DNA from: Chitinophaga fulva
GTDB lineage: Bacteria > Bacteroidota > Bacteroidia > Chitinophagales > Chitinophagaceae
Assembly: GCF_012927205.1 (NCBI RefSeq)
Contig: NZ_JABBGC010000003.1
Location: 558,001 to 622,000, forward strand
DNA: 64,000 bases
Direction of reading: 5' to 3'
The translations under genes were made by a program, and so were the position numbers. The notes under the pieces are model-generated. The model was given only the letters and a program-made list of their open reading frames with translations, did no database searches and had not been told where the DNA came from. Shown in pieces: positions 24,897-34,199 of the stretch. How positions within the stretch are numbered: position 1 is the first letter of the stretch; each line of letters starts with the position of its first letter.

Positions 24897-25487
24897 TTGG
24901 ACCACGGTAATGAAAAACAATGGTTGCTCGCCGTTGCCAGCGGCGATGAACGCAGCTTCCGGCTGCTGGTACAACAATACTGGCCGCAGGTGTATGGTAC
25001 CGCATTACGCCTTACCCGCTCACCCGAACAAGCCAAAGACCTCTCGCAGGATATCTTCCTGAAACTGTGGAACAACCGCCAGAAACTTTCCGAGGTAGAC
25101 AATGCCGGCACCTTTATTTATGTGTGCGCCCGCAACCTGATCATGGACTTCCTGTCCAGGAAAGTGCTGCGTACCGACAACCTGGATATGCTGACCGGCC
25201 ATTTGCAGGCCGACCCGCTTCCCGACGCACAGGCCCGGCTGGAATACCGGGACCTGGAGAGCATTCTCCACAAGGCGATCGAACACCTGCCCGCCAAAGT
25301 GAAGGAGGTGTTTATCCTTCACCGCTTTCAGGGGCTCAGTCATCCGCAGATTGCCCGGCAGCTGAATATCTCGGTGGTCAGCTCCCAAACCTATATCGTC
25401 AGGGCCCTGCGCAGCATCCGCGAATACCTTGAGCGCCATCCGGAGCGGATTTTCACGTTATTGGTGCTCCTGATCGCATTTTCTTAA
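24897..25487 (+). CDS. ECF sigma factor (FecI-like) of the first uptake locus
   Basis: 196 residues with sigma region 2 (LTRSPEQAKDLSQDIFLKLW) and region 4 (KVKEVFILHRFQGLSHPQIARQLNIS), plus a hydrophobic C-terminal tail (IFTLLVLLIAF) that is common in Bacteroidota SusCD-linked sigma factors. No in-frame ATG precedes region 2, so the best start is the TTG at 24897; a start further upstream is not supported. It is expected to be held by the FecR protein encoded next and to direct transcription of the downstream susCD operon. Confidence 0.9.
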   Translation: MDHGNEKQWLLAVASGDERSFRLLVQQYWPQVYGTALRLTRSPEQAKDLSQDIFLKLWNNRQKLSEVDNAGTFIYVCARNLIMDFLSRKVLRTDNLDMLTGHLQADPLPDAQARLEYRDLESILHKAIEHLPAKVKEVFILHRFQGLSHPQIARQLNISVVSSQTYIVRALRSIREYLERHPERIFTLLVLLIAFS

Positions 25488-25577
25488 AATATTTTTTCGT
25501 TTCACTGTCTTACCCTGTTCCTGTTTTCCGTCCTTTATCATAAGAGGGAAAACAGATGACCTTAAACCAGCATCCGC

Positions 25578-26780
25578 ATGTCTGACACATCATTTGAAGC
25601 ACTGTTCAAAGGTTATATGAACGGCACGCTCAATGCATCCGAGATACACCGTTTCCGCCAGATGGCCATGGAACGGGAGAATAAGGCCATGCTTTCCCAC
25701 CTGCTGGAAGAAGCTTTCAGCAACCCTGCCTATGTTGAGGCCGCCGACTACGACCCGGCGGAAATGGCGGATGAAATACTGCTGAAAGCACGGCAGCAGG
25801 ATGCACAATTGTCGATGCTCCCACCAACACGCAAACCACCTGCCTTCCGGCCCTGGTTCAAATACGCCGCGGCGGCCGCCATCTTCGGCCTCCTGTTGGC
25901 CGGTACCTGGAAATTTGCATCCCGGCATAAACACACTGCCGCTGCTTTCGCAGCCGGTAAACCGGTCAAACCCGGCACCGCACAGCCTGTGCTGATACTC
26001 GGTGACGGCTCCCGCGTATCACTCGACAGTATCGCCAACGGCACCATCGCACAACAAGGCAACGCCCGCATCGTTAAACTCGCCAACGGACAAGTAGCCT
26101 ACCAGTTGGCCGAAGGCAACAGCAACAACGTCCTGTACAACACCATGCAAACACCGCATGGCTGCATGTACCAGCTCACCCTGCCCGATGGCTCACGGGT
26201 ATGGCTCAACGCCGCCTCGTCCATCCGGTACCCCACCACCTTCGCAGCGAACAACCGCCATGTGGAAGTGACAGGTGAGGCCTACTTCGATATCACCAAA
26301 GATGACCGCAAACCATTTACCGTTACGGTCAACAAACTGGATATACAAGTGCTGGGCACTGCCTTCAACGTGATGGCCTACCCGGATGAAAATGCCATCC
26401 GGACCACCCTCGTACAAGGCGCTGTCAATGTCATCAACGGAACAGAGAAACGGCTGTTGCATCCCGGCGAACAAGCCACCATAGCACCTGCCGGCGGCCC
26501 GTTCCACATCAGCCAACCCAACCTGGAAGAAACCCTCAGCTGGAAAAACGGCGAGTTCTATTTCCGGGATACCAATATCCGCAGCATCATGCGGGAAGTA
26601 GCCCGCTGGTATAACGTGGAAGTCAGATATGAAGGCGATATGGACAATATCTCTCTTTCCGGGATCGTATCCAGGAATGAAGAGATCACCCAGCTGCTGA
26701 AAGCACTGGAGATGACAAAAATGGTGCGGTTTCGTGTAAACGGCAACGTTGTTTTCGTCTGCCCGGGGCCCCAGGGCTGA
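25578..26780 (+). CDS. FecR-family anti-sigma factor
   Basis: 400 residues: cytoplasmic anti-sigma part (about 1-90), one membrane helix near 94-113 (FKYAAAAAIFGLLLAG), FecR domain with LPDGSRVWLNAASSIRYP and EAYFDI, and C-terminal DUF4974 domain (about 325-398). It carries the signal from the SusC STN domain to the sigma factor. The last codons and the stop lie inside REP-like copy 3, so the C-terminus PGPQG is encoded by the repeat. Confidence 0.93.
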   Translation: MSDTSFEALFKGYMNGTLNASEIHRFRQMAMERENKAMLSHLLEEAFSNPAYVEAADYDPAEMADEILLKARQQDAQLSMLPPTRKPPAFRPWFKYAAAAAIFGLLLAGTWKFASRHKHTAAAFAAGKPVKPGTAQPVLILGDGSRVSLDSIANGTIAQQGNARIVKLANGQVAYQLAEGNSNNVLYNTMQTPHGCMYQLTLPDGSRVWLNAASSIRYPTTFAANNRHVEVTGEAYFDITKDDRKPFTVTVNKLDIQVLGTAFNVMAYPDENAIRTTLVQGAVNVINGTEKRLLHPGEQATIAPAGGPFHISQPNLEETLSWKNGEFYFRDTNIRSIMREVARWYNVEVRYEGDMDNISLSGIVSRNEEITQLLKALEMTKMVRFRVNGNVVFVCPGPQG

Positions 26781-26806
26781 AGCCCTGGGCTACGATGTTG
26801 TTCAGG
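26770..26806 (+). repeat. REP-like palindromic repeat, copy 3
   Basis: CCCAGGGCTGAAGCCCTGGG followed by CTACGATGTTGTTCAGG, the same unit as copy 1. The FecR stop TGA (26778-26780) is inside the palindrome. Confidence 0.75.
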
Positions 26807-27122
26807 CTGTTGATTGGCAGGGGTTGGCCAGAAATGGAATATTTTCCCCGATTGATCAGATTGGATATCGGTGACCCAAACAGGATGTTTCTACAGGCTG
26901 GTCGGATTGGGGTATAGCCTAACAAAACGCAATATTTATTTGATAAAAAAACAATCGATTTAAATATAAAAGTGTACACCGCTAATCAACATCAAACCAC
27001 TAACACAAACCAAAATCAAACAATTCGTACAAACTAAAAATCAACATTTAGACAATTAGCAACAACAACTAATAGTAAAGCCAGAACAAACACCACTCTT
27101 CTTCCGCTAAACCATTTTTAAT
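26807..27122. other. Non-coding gap upstream of susC, G-poor leader
   Basis: No supported gene. The part from about 26977 to 27112 is strikingly rich in A and C and poor in G on the plus strand, so it should be unstructured as RNA. The promoter read by the upstream sigma factor probably lies in the gap 26807-27236, but no site can be named. Confidence 0.5.
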
Positions 27123-27140
27123 CCAGGGCTTCGGCCCTGG
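27123..27140. repeat. REP-like palindromic repeat, copy 4 (variant)
   Basis: CCAGGGCTTCGGCCCTGG is a shorter, UUCG-type version. It is followed by the palindrome ACCGGGGCCCCGGT (27152-27165) and by GTGCGGGAC and GAAACGTC (27164-27190), which resemble the flank of copy 2. Confidence 0.6.
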
Positions 27141-27236
27141 TACCAAAGATTACCGGGGCCCCGGTGCGGGACAGTATTGGGTGAAACGTCCACGTTTTAT
27201 GATTGCTTCATGTATAAAATCCACGAGTAAAAAAAT

Positions 27237-30200
27237 ATGAAATTCTTTGCCACGCGCATTCCCACAGCTGTGAAAAAACAGCCGGCCAGGCCGTTGTGGG
27301 CCGTACTGACCTTTGCACTACTGCTGGCAGGTACAGCCGGCTTTGCACAGAAAGTAACTGTCTCCCTGAAAAATGTACCGCTGGAGAAAGTGTTTTCGAC
27401 ACTGAAACAGCAAACAGGTTATTCTTTCATCTGGCGCGGTGAATCTGCTGCGTCCTATAAAAGCGTATCGCTGGAATGTAAGGACGCACCACTGGAACAA
27501 GTGCTGAAATCATTCCTCGACGGGCTATCCCTTACCTATCAGATCACAGACAAGATTGTGGTGGTGACACGCAAAGAAAGCAGTCCACCACCCGACAACC
27601 AGGCCCAGGCCGCCCGGCTGCCTGTATCAGGAAAAATTACGGACGATAAAGGTCAACCGCTGCCGGGTGTCAGTGTCCGGGTCAAGGGCACCGCTACCGG
27701 CGTCACCACTGATGCGCAGGGAAACTACACATTGTCTGTACCGGGGCACAATAGCGTACTGCTCTGCACCTCCGTCGGCTTTGAGTCGAAAGAGGTGGCG
27801 GTCAACGGCCAGCAGACACTGTACATTGTGCTGCAACAAAAAAGCAATTCCCTGAATGACCTGGTAGTGGTGGGATACGGCACCCAGCAGAAAAAGAACC
27901 TGACATCGTCCGTTTCTTCCATTAAAGGCAGCGAACTGACCGGCGTGGCCGTTACCAACCTGGATGCCGCCCTGCAGGGAAAAGCACCCGGTGTACAGGT
28001 AGTACAGAATTCAGGCGCTCCCGGCGATGAAACGTATATCCGTATCCGTGGTAACGGCTCCCTCTTCGGAGAAAACCGTCCGCTATACATCATAGACGGT
28101 GTGCCCATGAGCAACCTGCCCGCCGCACAATACGGCGTTTCCGGCGACGGGCAACGGATTACGGCCACCAACAACATCAATCCCAACGACATCCAATCGG
28201 TGGAAATACTGAAAGATGCGGCCGCCACAGCCATCTATGGCTCCAGAGGCGCTAACGGCGTTATCCTCATCACCACTAAAAGAGGCGCCGAAGGCAAGTC
28301 GCGTTTCAACTTCAGCATGTACACCGGCGTTTCTGATGTACCCAAAAGATTACCACTACTAAACGGCGATCAGTTCGTGGACCTGTTCAACGAATCCCGC
28401 ACCAATGCCGGTCTTCCTTTAGACCCGGCCATCGTAAAAACCGGCCGGAATACTGACTGGCAGAACGCTATTTTCCGTTCAGCCCCGGTATCCAATTATA
28501 ACCTGTCTATCTCCGGCGGTACGCCCCGTACCTCCCATTACGTGTCTGTCGGTTATCTCGACCAGACCGGCACCATCGTAGGCGTGCAGCATTTCAAACG
28601 GGTCAATGGCCGCGTGAACTTCGATTTTATGGCCACCGACAAAATAAAAATCGGTGTGAACCTCACCGGTGTGCATTCCACCAACAACCGTATGGACAAC
28701 AGTTTCTCCGGACAGTCCGTCCTGGCGCTGGCGCTGATAGAGAATCCCAATGATCCGATCTATAACTCCAACGGCACCTTTTATACAGACCCTAACCGCC
28801 GCTGGACCAATCCCGTGATGATTGCCCACTCCCTGCGGTTCCAATCCGGCGTAGACAGCTACATCGGCAACCTGTATGGTGAATACACCATTATCCCCGG
28901 ACTGAAATTCAGGACCAGCTTCGGTTTCGACAATCAGCAGGTGACCGACGACCGCTATCAGTCCAAACTGGTCAACAATCAATCACCTGCCACCGGCTTC
29001 GTATCAGTGTTCTCCCAGTTCCTTTGGGTAAATGAAAACACTCTCTCGTATACGCCTACACTCCGTGGCAAACACAAACTCACCGCCCTGCTTGGACAGA
29101 GTGCGCAGGAAGCCAATGTGCGCCGCATCGGTGTTTCCGGCAATACCAATTCCACCGATATCATTGAAGCCGTCACCGGCTTCACCAATCTTTTCTCTCC
29201 ACTGGACTATCGCTCCAAATGGGGGCTGGTAAGTTATTTCGGCCGTGTGAGCTATAACTATGATGACCGTTACCTGCTGGAAGGCGTACTGCGCACAGAC
29301 GGGTCTTCCCGGTTTGGCGCCAACAAAAAATATGGCTTCTTCCCCTCCATCTCCGCTGCATGGCGCATCATCAATGAGCAGTTCATGAAAGACCAGCGTT
29401 TCTTCAGCGACCTGAAACTGCGCGGCAGTGTAGGCGTTACCGGTAACAACGAAGGACTTGGCAGTGACTTCCCCTCACTGGCCACCTATTCTACCGGCTA
29501 CAACTACGGCTCCTCCGCAGGCATTGCGCCCACCTCCCTCTCCAACCGCGACCTTAGCTGGGAAGCTACCACCGCCACCAACCTGGCGCTGGACATGAGT
29601 TTCCTCGATAGCCGCATTAATGTTACCGTAGAAGCTTACCGGAAAATCACCAACCGGCTGATCTTTAAACTGGAACTTCCCTATACCTCCGGATTTAACC
29701 GTACCAACGGCGCCAACATCGGGCAACTGATGAACAAAGGCCTCGAGATAGGCATCAACACAGAAAATATCCGTGGTAAATTCACCTGGAACACCAACTT
29801 CAACCTCTATTTCAACCGTAATAAAATTACCAGTCTGCCTGAAACCGTGGCCGGCGATCCTTCCAGCTCCGACTTCACAGAAAGTTTGCCTGGCTCCTTC
29901 TATACCAGTCAGCCTACCAGCATTTTCCGTGTAGGCGAGCCCGTTGGCTCTTTCTTCGGCTACCGCAACAAAGGCGTAGATCCCGCCACCGGCAACATGA
30001 TTTATGACGACATCAATAAAGACGGCAGGATTACCGCTGCCGACCGGGTTATCCTCGGCAACGCGCTCCCGGACTTCACCGGCGGCCTTACCAACACGTT
30101 CAGTTATAAAGGCGTAGACCTCAGCTTTTTCTTCTACTGGTCTTACGGCAACAAAGTATATAACCAGACCCGCAGCATGCTGGAGCGCATGAGCAACTAC

Positions 30201-30584
30201 AATAACGGTGACGCCAAAACGCTGAACCGCTGGACACCCACCAACACGCAAACGGATGTGCCCAAGGCCATCTTTAATGATCCTGTAACGCCGGGCAGTC
30301 TCACCAACGGCGAGGTGTCGCAGCGTTTCGTGGAAGACGGCTCCTTCATCCGCATGAAGAATATCACCATCGGCTATACGTTCCCCACCGCTTTACTGAA
30401 GCGTGTACGTATCAGCAGTGCGCGGGTATATGTGAGCGGCCAGAATCTCTTCCTGATCACCAACTATTCCGGGTATGATCCCGAGTCACAGAACCAGTCC
30501 GTCAAAAACTCACAGCTGGGCATCGACTGGGCCGTGCAGCCACAGCCCCGCACTTTTATGGCCGGATTAAACCTGAATTTCTAA
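27237..30584 (+). CDS. SusC/RagA-family TonB-dependent transporter with STN domain
   Basis: 1115 residues: signal peptide (LTFALLLAGTAGFA), STN signalling domain (about 40-98, KVTVSLKNVPLEKVFSTL), CarboxypepD_reg-like domain (about 125-205), TonB plug (SSVSSIKGSEL through IKDAAATAIYGSRGANG region) and a beta-barrel ending MAGLNLNF. It imports an oligomeric nutrient through the outer membrane, powered by TonB. The STN domain couples uptake to the FecR/sigma pair upstream. SusD follows after 10 bases. Confidence 0.95.
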   Translation: MKFFATRIPTAVKKQPARPLWAVLTFALLLAGTAGFAQKVTVSLKNVPLEKVFSTLKQQTGYSFIWRGESAASYKSVSLECKDAPLEQVLKSFLDGLSLTYQITDKIVVVTRKESSPPPDNQAQAARLPVSGKITDDKGQPLPGVSVRVKGTATGVTTDAQGNYTLSVPGHNSVLLCTSVGFESKEVAVNGQQTLYIVLQQKSNSLNDLVVVGYGTQQKKNLTSSVSSIKGSELTGVAVTNLDAALQGKAPGVQVVQNSGAPGDETYIRIRGNGSLFGENRPLYIIDGVPMSNLPAAQYGVSGDGQRITATNNINPNDIQSVEILKDAAATAIYGSRGANGVILITTKRGAEGKSRFNFSMYTGVSDVPKRLPLLNGDQFVDLFNESRTNAGLPLDPAIVKTGRNTDWQNAIFRSAPVSNYNLSISGGTPRTSHYVSVGYLDQTGTIVGVQHFKRVNGRVNFDFMATDKIKIGVNLTGVHSTNNRMDNSFSGQSVLALALIENPNDPIYNSNGTFYTDPNRRWTNPVMIAHSLRFQSGVDSYIGNLYGEYTIIPGLKFRTSFGFDNQQVTDDRYQSKLVNNQSPATGFVSVFSQFLWVNENTLSYTPTLRGKHKLTALLGQSAQEANVRRIGVSGNTNSTDIIEAVTGFTNLFSPLDYRSKWGLVSYFGRVSYNYDDRYLLEGVLRTDGSSRFGANKKYGFFPSISAAWRIINEQFMKDQRFFSDLKLRGSVGVTGNNEGLGSDFPSLATYSTGYNYGSSAGIAPTSLSNRDLSWEATTATNLALDMSFLDSRINVTVEAYRKITNRLIFKLELPYTSGFNRTNGANIGQLMNKGLEIGINTENIRGKFTWNTNFNLYFNRNKITSLPETVAGDPSSSDFTESLPGSFYTSQPTSIFRVGEPVGSFFGYRNKGVDPATGNMIYDDINKDGRITAADRVILGNALPDFTGGLTNTFSYKGVDLSFFFYWSYGNKVYNQTRSMLERMSNYNNGDAKTLNRWTPTNTQTDVPKAIFNDPVTPGSLTNGEVSQRFVEDGSFIRMKNITIGYTFPTALLKRVRISSARVYVSGQNLFLITNYSGYDPESQNQSVKNSQLGIDWAVQPQPRTFMAGLNLNF

Positions 30585-30594
30585 AGCAGCAGAC

Positions 30595-31989
30595 ATGAAA
30601 AAAACAGGACTCATTTTAATCGCTATAGCTTTCGCCGCCTGCACCAAAGTACTGGACCAGGTGCCGGAATACACCATTGCGGAGGACAACTTCTGGCAAA
30701 CCGCCAACGATGCGGAGAGCGCCGCCGTAGGTATCTATCCCGCTGTGCAGCAACTATCGCAGCAGTTCCCCGTGGCTTTTGACGCAGCTTCCGATGCCAC
30801 CACGGCGTTGCTGATCAACTATGCACCTTTCAGTCAACATGGCATACCGGTAGACAATCCTATTGTAGCTGCCTACTGGCAGAACAACTATACCGGTATC
30901 GGCCGGGCCAACGATCTGCTGAAAAACCTGCCAGGCATGAAAGACAGCCTCTTTACCGGCAACCGTAAACAGGAGCTGCTGGGAGAAGCCCGTCTCCTTC
31001 GGGCCTACTTTTATTTTAACCTGGTTAAAGCTTATGGCGCGGTACCGCTGGTAACACAGCCCTACAATTCCTTTAACGCAGATTTTACCATAGAGCGTTC
31101 TCCCGTAGACGTTATCTTTCAACAGATCATTGCAGATCTCACTATCGCCGAGTCATCGCTTCCGAGCAGCTTTGCCACTGGCGCCGACACCCGTGGGCGG
31201 GCCACACAGGGTACCGCCAAAGCCTTGCTGGCCAAAGCTTATCTCAGCATGAAGAAATATGACTCCGCCGCCACCAAAGCACAGGATGTGATCAACAGCC
31301 CGGTGTATGCGCTGGTGAGCGGTAGCACTGCCTACAGTAATATGTTTACCGTTAGTGGTAAAAACAGTACAGAATCTATCTTTGAGATACAGTATGTCAG
31401 CTCTTCCGCACAGGCCAATGGGCTGTATAGTTTTTACATGCCCGTTACCGGTATCCCTGCCGGTCAACAGACAGGCAGTTACCAGATATCACCCACCAAC
31501 AAGATCATCAATGCGTATGCCGCCGGCGATATCCGCAGAAGTGCCTGCCTTGGCGTTTCCACGGGTACCACGCCGGTGAATTATGTCAGCAAGTACGTAC
31601 GGCTGACCAATGGTACGGAGCCGAACCTCATTGCGTTGCGGCTGGCAGATATTATCCTGGTGAGAGCCGAAGCGCTGGACAAGCTGGGTAAACATGCCGA
31701 AGCTGTAGACATGCTCAATATAATCCGTCGCCGTGCCTTCGGCCAGCCTGCCACCGCTCCTTCTGCCTATGATTTCCCTACTGCCGGCGAAACGGATGCC
31801 GATCTGACCATCGCTATCGAAAACGAACGGTTCAAGGAGCTGGCCTTTGAAGGCCATCGTTTCTATGACCTGGCACGTACCGGTCGCGCTACCGCCGTAC
31901 TGGGCATCAGCGCTGACCAAACGTTATGGCCTATCCCACTGCGGGAGCTGGGCCGTAATCCCCGGCTGACACAAAACCATGGTTACTAA
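30595..31989 (+). CDS. SusD/RagB-family nutrient-binding lipoprotein
   Basis: 464 residues with lipobox FAAC (C16), then the SusD tetratricopeptide-like helical scaffold (EARLLRAYFYFNLVKAYGAVPLV) and the C-terminal family signature ENERFKELAFEGHRFYDL. It caps the SusC barrel at the cell surface and binds the ligand. Genes for a beta-propeller and a large hydrolase follow, so the ligand is probably a glycan or glycoconjugate. Confidence 0.95.
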   Translation: MKKTGLILIAIAFAACTKVLDQVPEYTIAEDNFWQTANDAESAAVGIYPAVQQLSQQFPVAFDAASDATTALLINYAPFSQHGIPVDNPIVAAYWQNNYTGIGRANDLLKNLPGMKDSLFTGNRKQELLGEARLLRAYFYFNLVKAYGAVPLVTQPYNSFNADFTIERSPVDVIFQQIIADLTIAESSLPSSFATGADTRGRATQGTAKALLAKAYLSMKKYDSAATKAQDVINSPVYALVSGSTAYSNMFTVSGKNSTESIFEIQYVSSSAQANGLYSFYMPVTGIPAGQQTGSYQISPTNKIINAYAAGDIRRSACLGVSTGTTPVNYVSKYVRLTNGTEPNLIALRLADIILVRAEALDKLGKHAEAVDMLNIIRRRAFGQPATAPSAYDFPTAGETDADLTIAIENERFKELAFEGHRFYDLARTGRATAVLGISADQTLWPIPLRELGRNPRLTQNHGY

Positions 31990-32023
31990 CATTGTCTCTT
32001 TTCACCCTCAAACTCCATAGTAT

Positions 32024-34186
32024 ATGAAAAAAACATTTACCGTATTATCAGGCCTGCTGCTCGCCTATGCCAGCAGCCAGGGCCAGTATATCACCACCTG
32101 GATGGGCAACAATTTCTCTGATGTCAACAAACATGTGGGCAACTGTGCCCGCTCCATGTGGGTGTCTCCTCAGGGAGTGATATACGCCGCTTCCGGCTGG
32201 GACGAAAAAGGCCGTAACATTGGTATCTACCAGAACGGCACCACCCTGGGTTCCATGGGCGGCAATAAAGAATCGCAGGGCTGCGCCATCGGTGGCGATG
32301 CCACGTATATCTTCACCACACAGGAAACGCCCAACAACGGCAAGGTGGGACGTTACAATCGCGCCACTAAAACGCGTGACCTGTTGATTACCGTTAATAC
32401 CGGCACCGGAGACGCAGTAACCGGCATCGTTGTGTCCTATGGGCGTGTATACGTGAGCGATATCGTCAACAACCTGATCAAAGTGTACACCACCGGCGGC
32501 GTAGCGATAAGGCAATGGCCGGCCGCTACACCGGGTGCGCTGGCCATCGACAGCAGCGGCCACCTGTGGGTAGCGCAGCTCAACAGTGGCACCGTGGCCA
32601 GCTTTGACACCACTGGTGTTACCGGTCCTGTTATCACACTGGGCGCCAGCGCGCGGCCTTCGGCCCTGTATGCCGATAGTGCCCGCGGCCAACTGCTGAT
32701 TGGCGATCAGGGGCCGGACATGCAGATCAAGATTTATGGCAACCTAACGGGAACGCCTACACAGTCCGGTACCTTCGGCGTACAGGGTGGTTACCTGGAC
32801 CAGTCCACCGCCATCCGTGGCACCGTGGGCGACAAACGTTTCACCCGCGTGGTAGGCATCGGTCGTGATGCAGCGGACAATCTCTATGTGCTCAACAATC
32901 CATGGGGAGGTACCTGGGACCTGGGCCGTAACGGCGCTACCGATATCCACTGTTACAACAGCGCCGGTAGCCTTCAATGGATGTTGCAGGCGCTCAATTT
33001 TGAAGGCAATGCCTCCGCCGATGCCGGCAGCGACGGCACCTACTTCTACAGCGGCAACATCCTCTATTCCTATACCGGTACCGATGGTGGCACTTATGTA
33101 GCCAATACCGTAGATCCCTACCGCTATCCTCAGGATGCCCGCATACAAATGACAGACCATGGCAGAGGCGAGCACTTTGGGCATTTCGCCAATGTGAACG
33201 GCCATAAAATACTCATCGCCAACAACCAGAACGCTGATGTATTTTACCGATATTACTTTAACGAGTCCACTGACGGCTATATCGCCATACCATTAGACAC
33301 CATCAGCCAGGTGCGCAACGGCTTCTGTCTTGACTCCATAGGCGATGTATGGATATCACAGGATAAAACCAATGCCATTCAACATTATCCGCTGACTGGT
33401 TTCGCAGCCAATGGCAAACCCATTTATGGCCCCGTGATATCCACGCCCACACCGGCTTCCATCGCACGGCTGAACCGTATTGAATATGTTCCCGCCAGTG
33501 ACATGATGGTGCTGGCCGGCGGTAATGCTGACTGGACGCTGATCGGCAACAGGATAGAAGTATACCGCGGGTGGAAAACCGGTAACCGCACGCCCAACCT
33601 GGTGATTACGTTAAGCCGTGCACAGGCCAAATCCATGTCGGCCGCCGGCAACTATCTTTTTGTGGGATACTATGCCATTCCTGACATCGATGTATTTGAC
33701 CTGAGCACCGGTGCTTTGGTGCTGACGATGAACACCAGCAACCCTGCCGTGTACGTGGGCAACGACGTGGATTCACAGTATGGCATCAAAGCGTATCATC
33801 GTACCACCGGGGAATATCTTATCACCAAAGATGATTACAACGCCAATAAAATAGTGCTGTACCGCTGGACACCGGCGCCGCCTCCTCCCACGACAGACAG
33901 CACCGCCGCCACTTCAGCCATGCTTACCCGTAATGCCAACGCCGCCTTCAGGGTGTTTCCCAACCCGGTGGACAAAACACTGTACATCGACCTGAAACAA
34001 ACCGCGTCAAAAGGGTTTAAGCTCGACATCTTTGATTTCTCCGGTAAAACTGTAAAAACCATACAGGCCGCCAGCGCTGGCGCCATCACCGCCGACGTGG
34101 CCAACCTGATGCCCGGCTCCTATGTGTTACGCATCACCGATGCCAGTAGCAAGGTTATAGGGCAACAGAAATTCATCAAGCTATAA
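32024..34186 (+). CDS. Beta-propeller (NHL-like) protein with T9SS type A sorting domain
   Basis: 720 residues with a signal peptide (VLSGLLLAYASSQG) and repeated blades of NHL/SMP-30-like type (GALAIDSSGHLWVAQLNSG, GRDAADNLYVLNNPWGG, NGFCLDSIGDVWISQD). A Pro/Thr linker leads to a C-terminal type A sorting domain (FRVFPNPVDKTLYIDL, ending GQQKFIKL) that directs export by the type IX system and attachment at the surface. Catalysis cannot be inferred. It probably binds or processes substrate alongside the hydrolase encoded 13 bases downstream. Confidence 0.85.
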   Translation: MKKTFTVLSGLLLAYASSQGQYITTWMGNNFSDVNKHVGNCARSMWVSPQGVIYAASGWDEKGRNIGIYQNGTTLGSMGGNKESQGCAIGGDATYIFTTQETPNNGKVGRYNRATKTRDLLITVNTGTGDAVTGIVVSYGRVYVSDIVNNLIKVYTTGGVAIRQWPAATPGALAIDSSGHLWVAQLNSGTVASFDTTGVTGPVITLGASARPSALYADSARGQLLIGDQGPDMQIKIYGNLTGTPTQSGTFGVQGGYLDQSTAIRGTVGDKRFTRVVGIGRDAADNLYVLNNPWGGTWDLGRNGATDIHCYNSAGSLQWMLQALNFEGNASADAGSDGTYFYSGNILYSYTGTDGGTYVANTVDPYRYPQDARIQMTDHGRGEHFGHFANVNGHKILIANNQNADVFYRYYFNESTDGYIAIPLDTISQVRNGFCLDSIGDVWISQDKTNAIQHYPLTGFAANGKPIYGPVISTPTPASIARLNRIEYVPASDMMVLAGGNADWTLIGNRIEVYRGWKTGNRTPNLVITLSRAQAKSMSAAGNYLFVGYYAIPDIDVFDLSTGALVLTMNTSNPAVYVGNDVDSQYGIKAYHRTTGEYLITKDDYNANKIVLYRWTPAPPPPTTDSTAATSAMLTRNANAAFRVFPNPVDKTLYIDLKQTASKGFKLDIFDFSGKTVKTIQAASAGAITADVANLMPGSYVLRITDASSKVIGQQKFIKL

Positions 34187-34199
34187 AAAGAAAAAAGGA

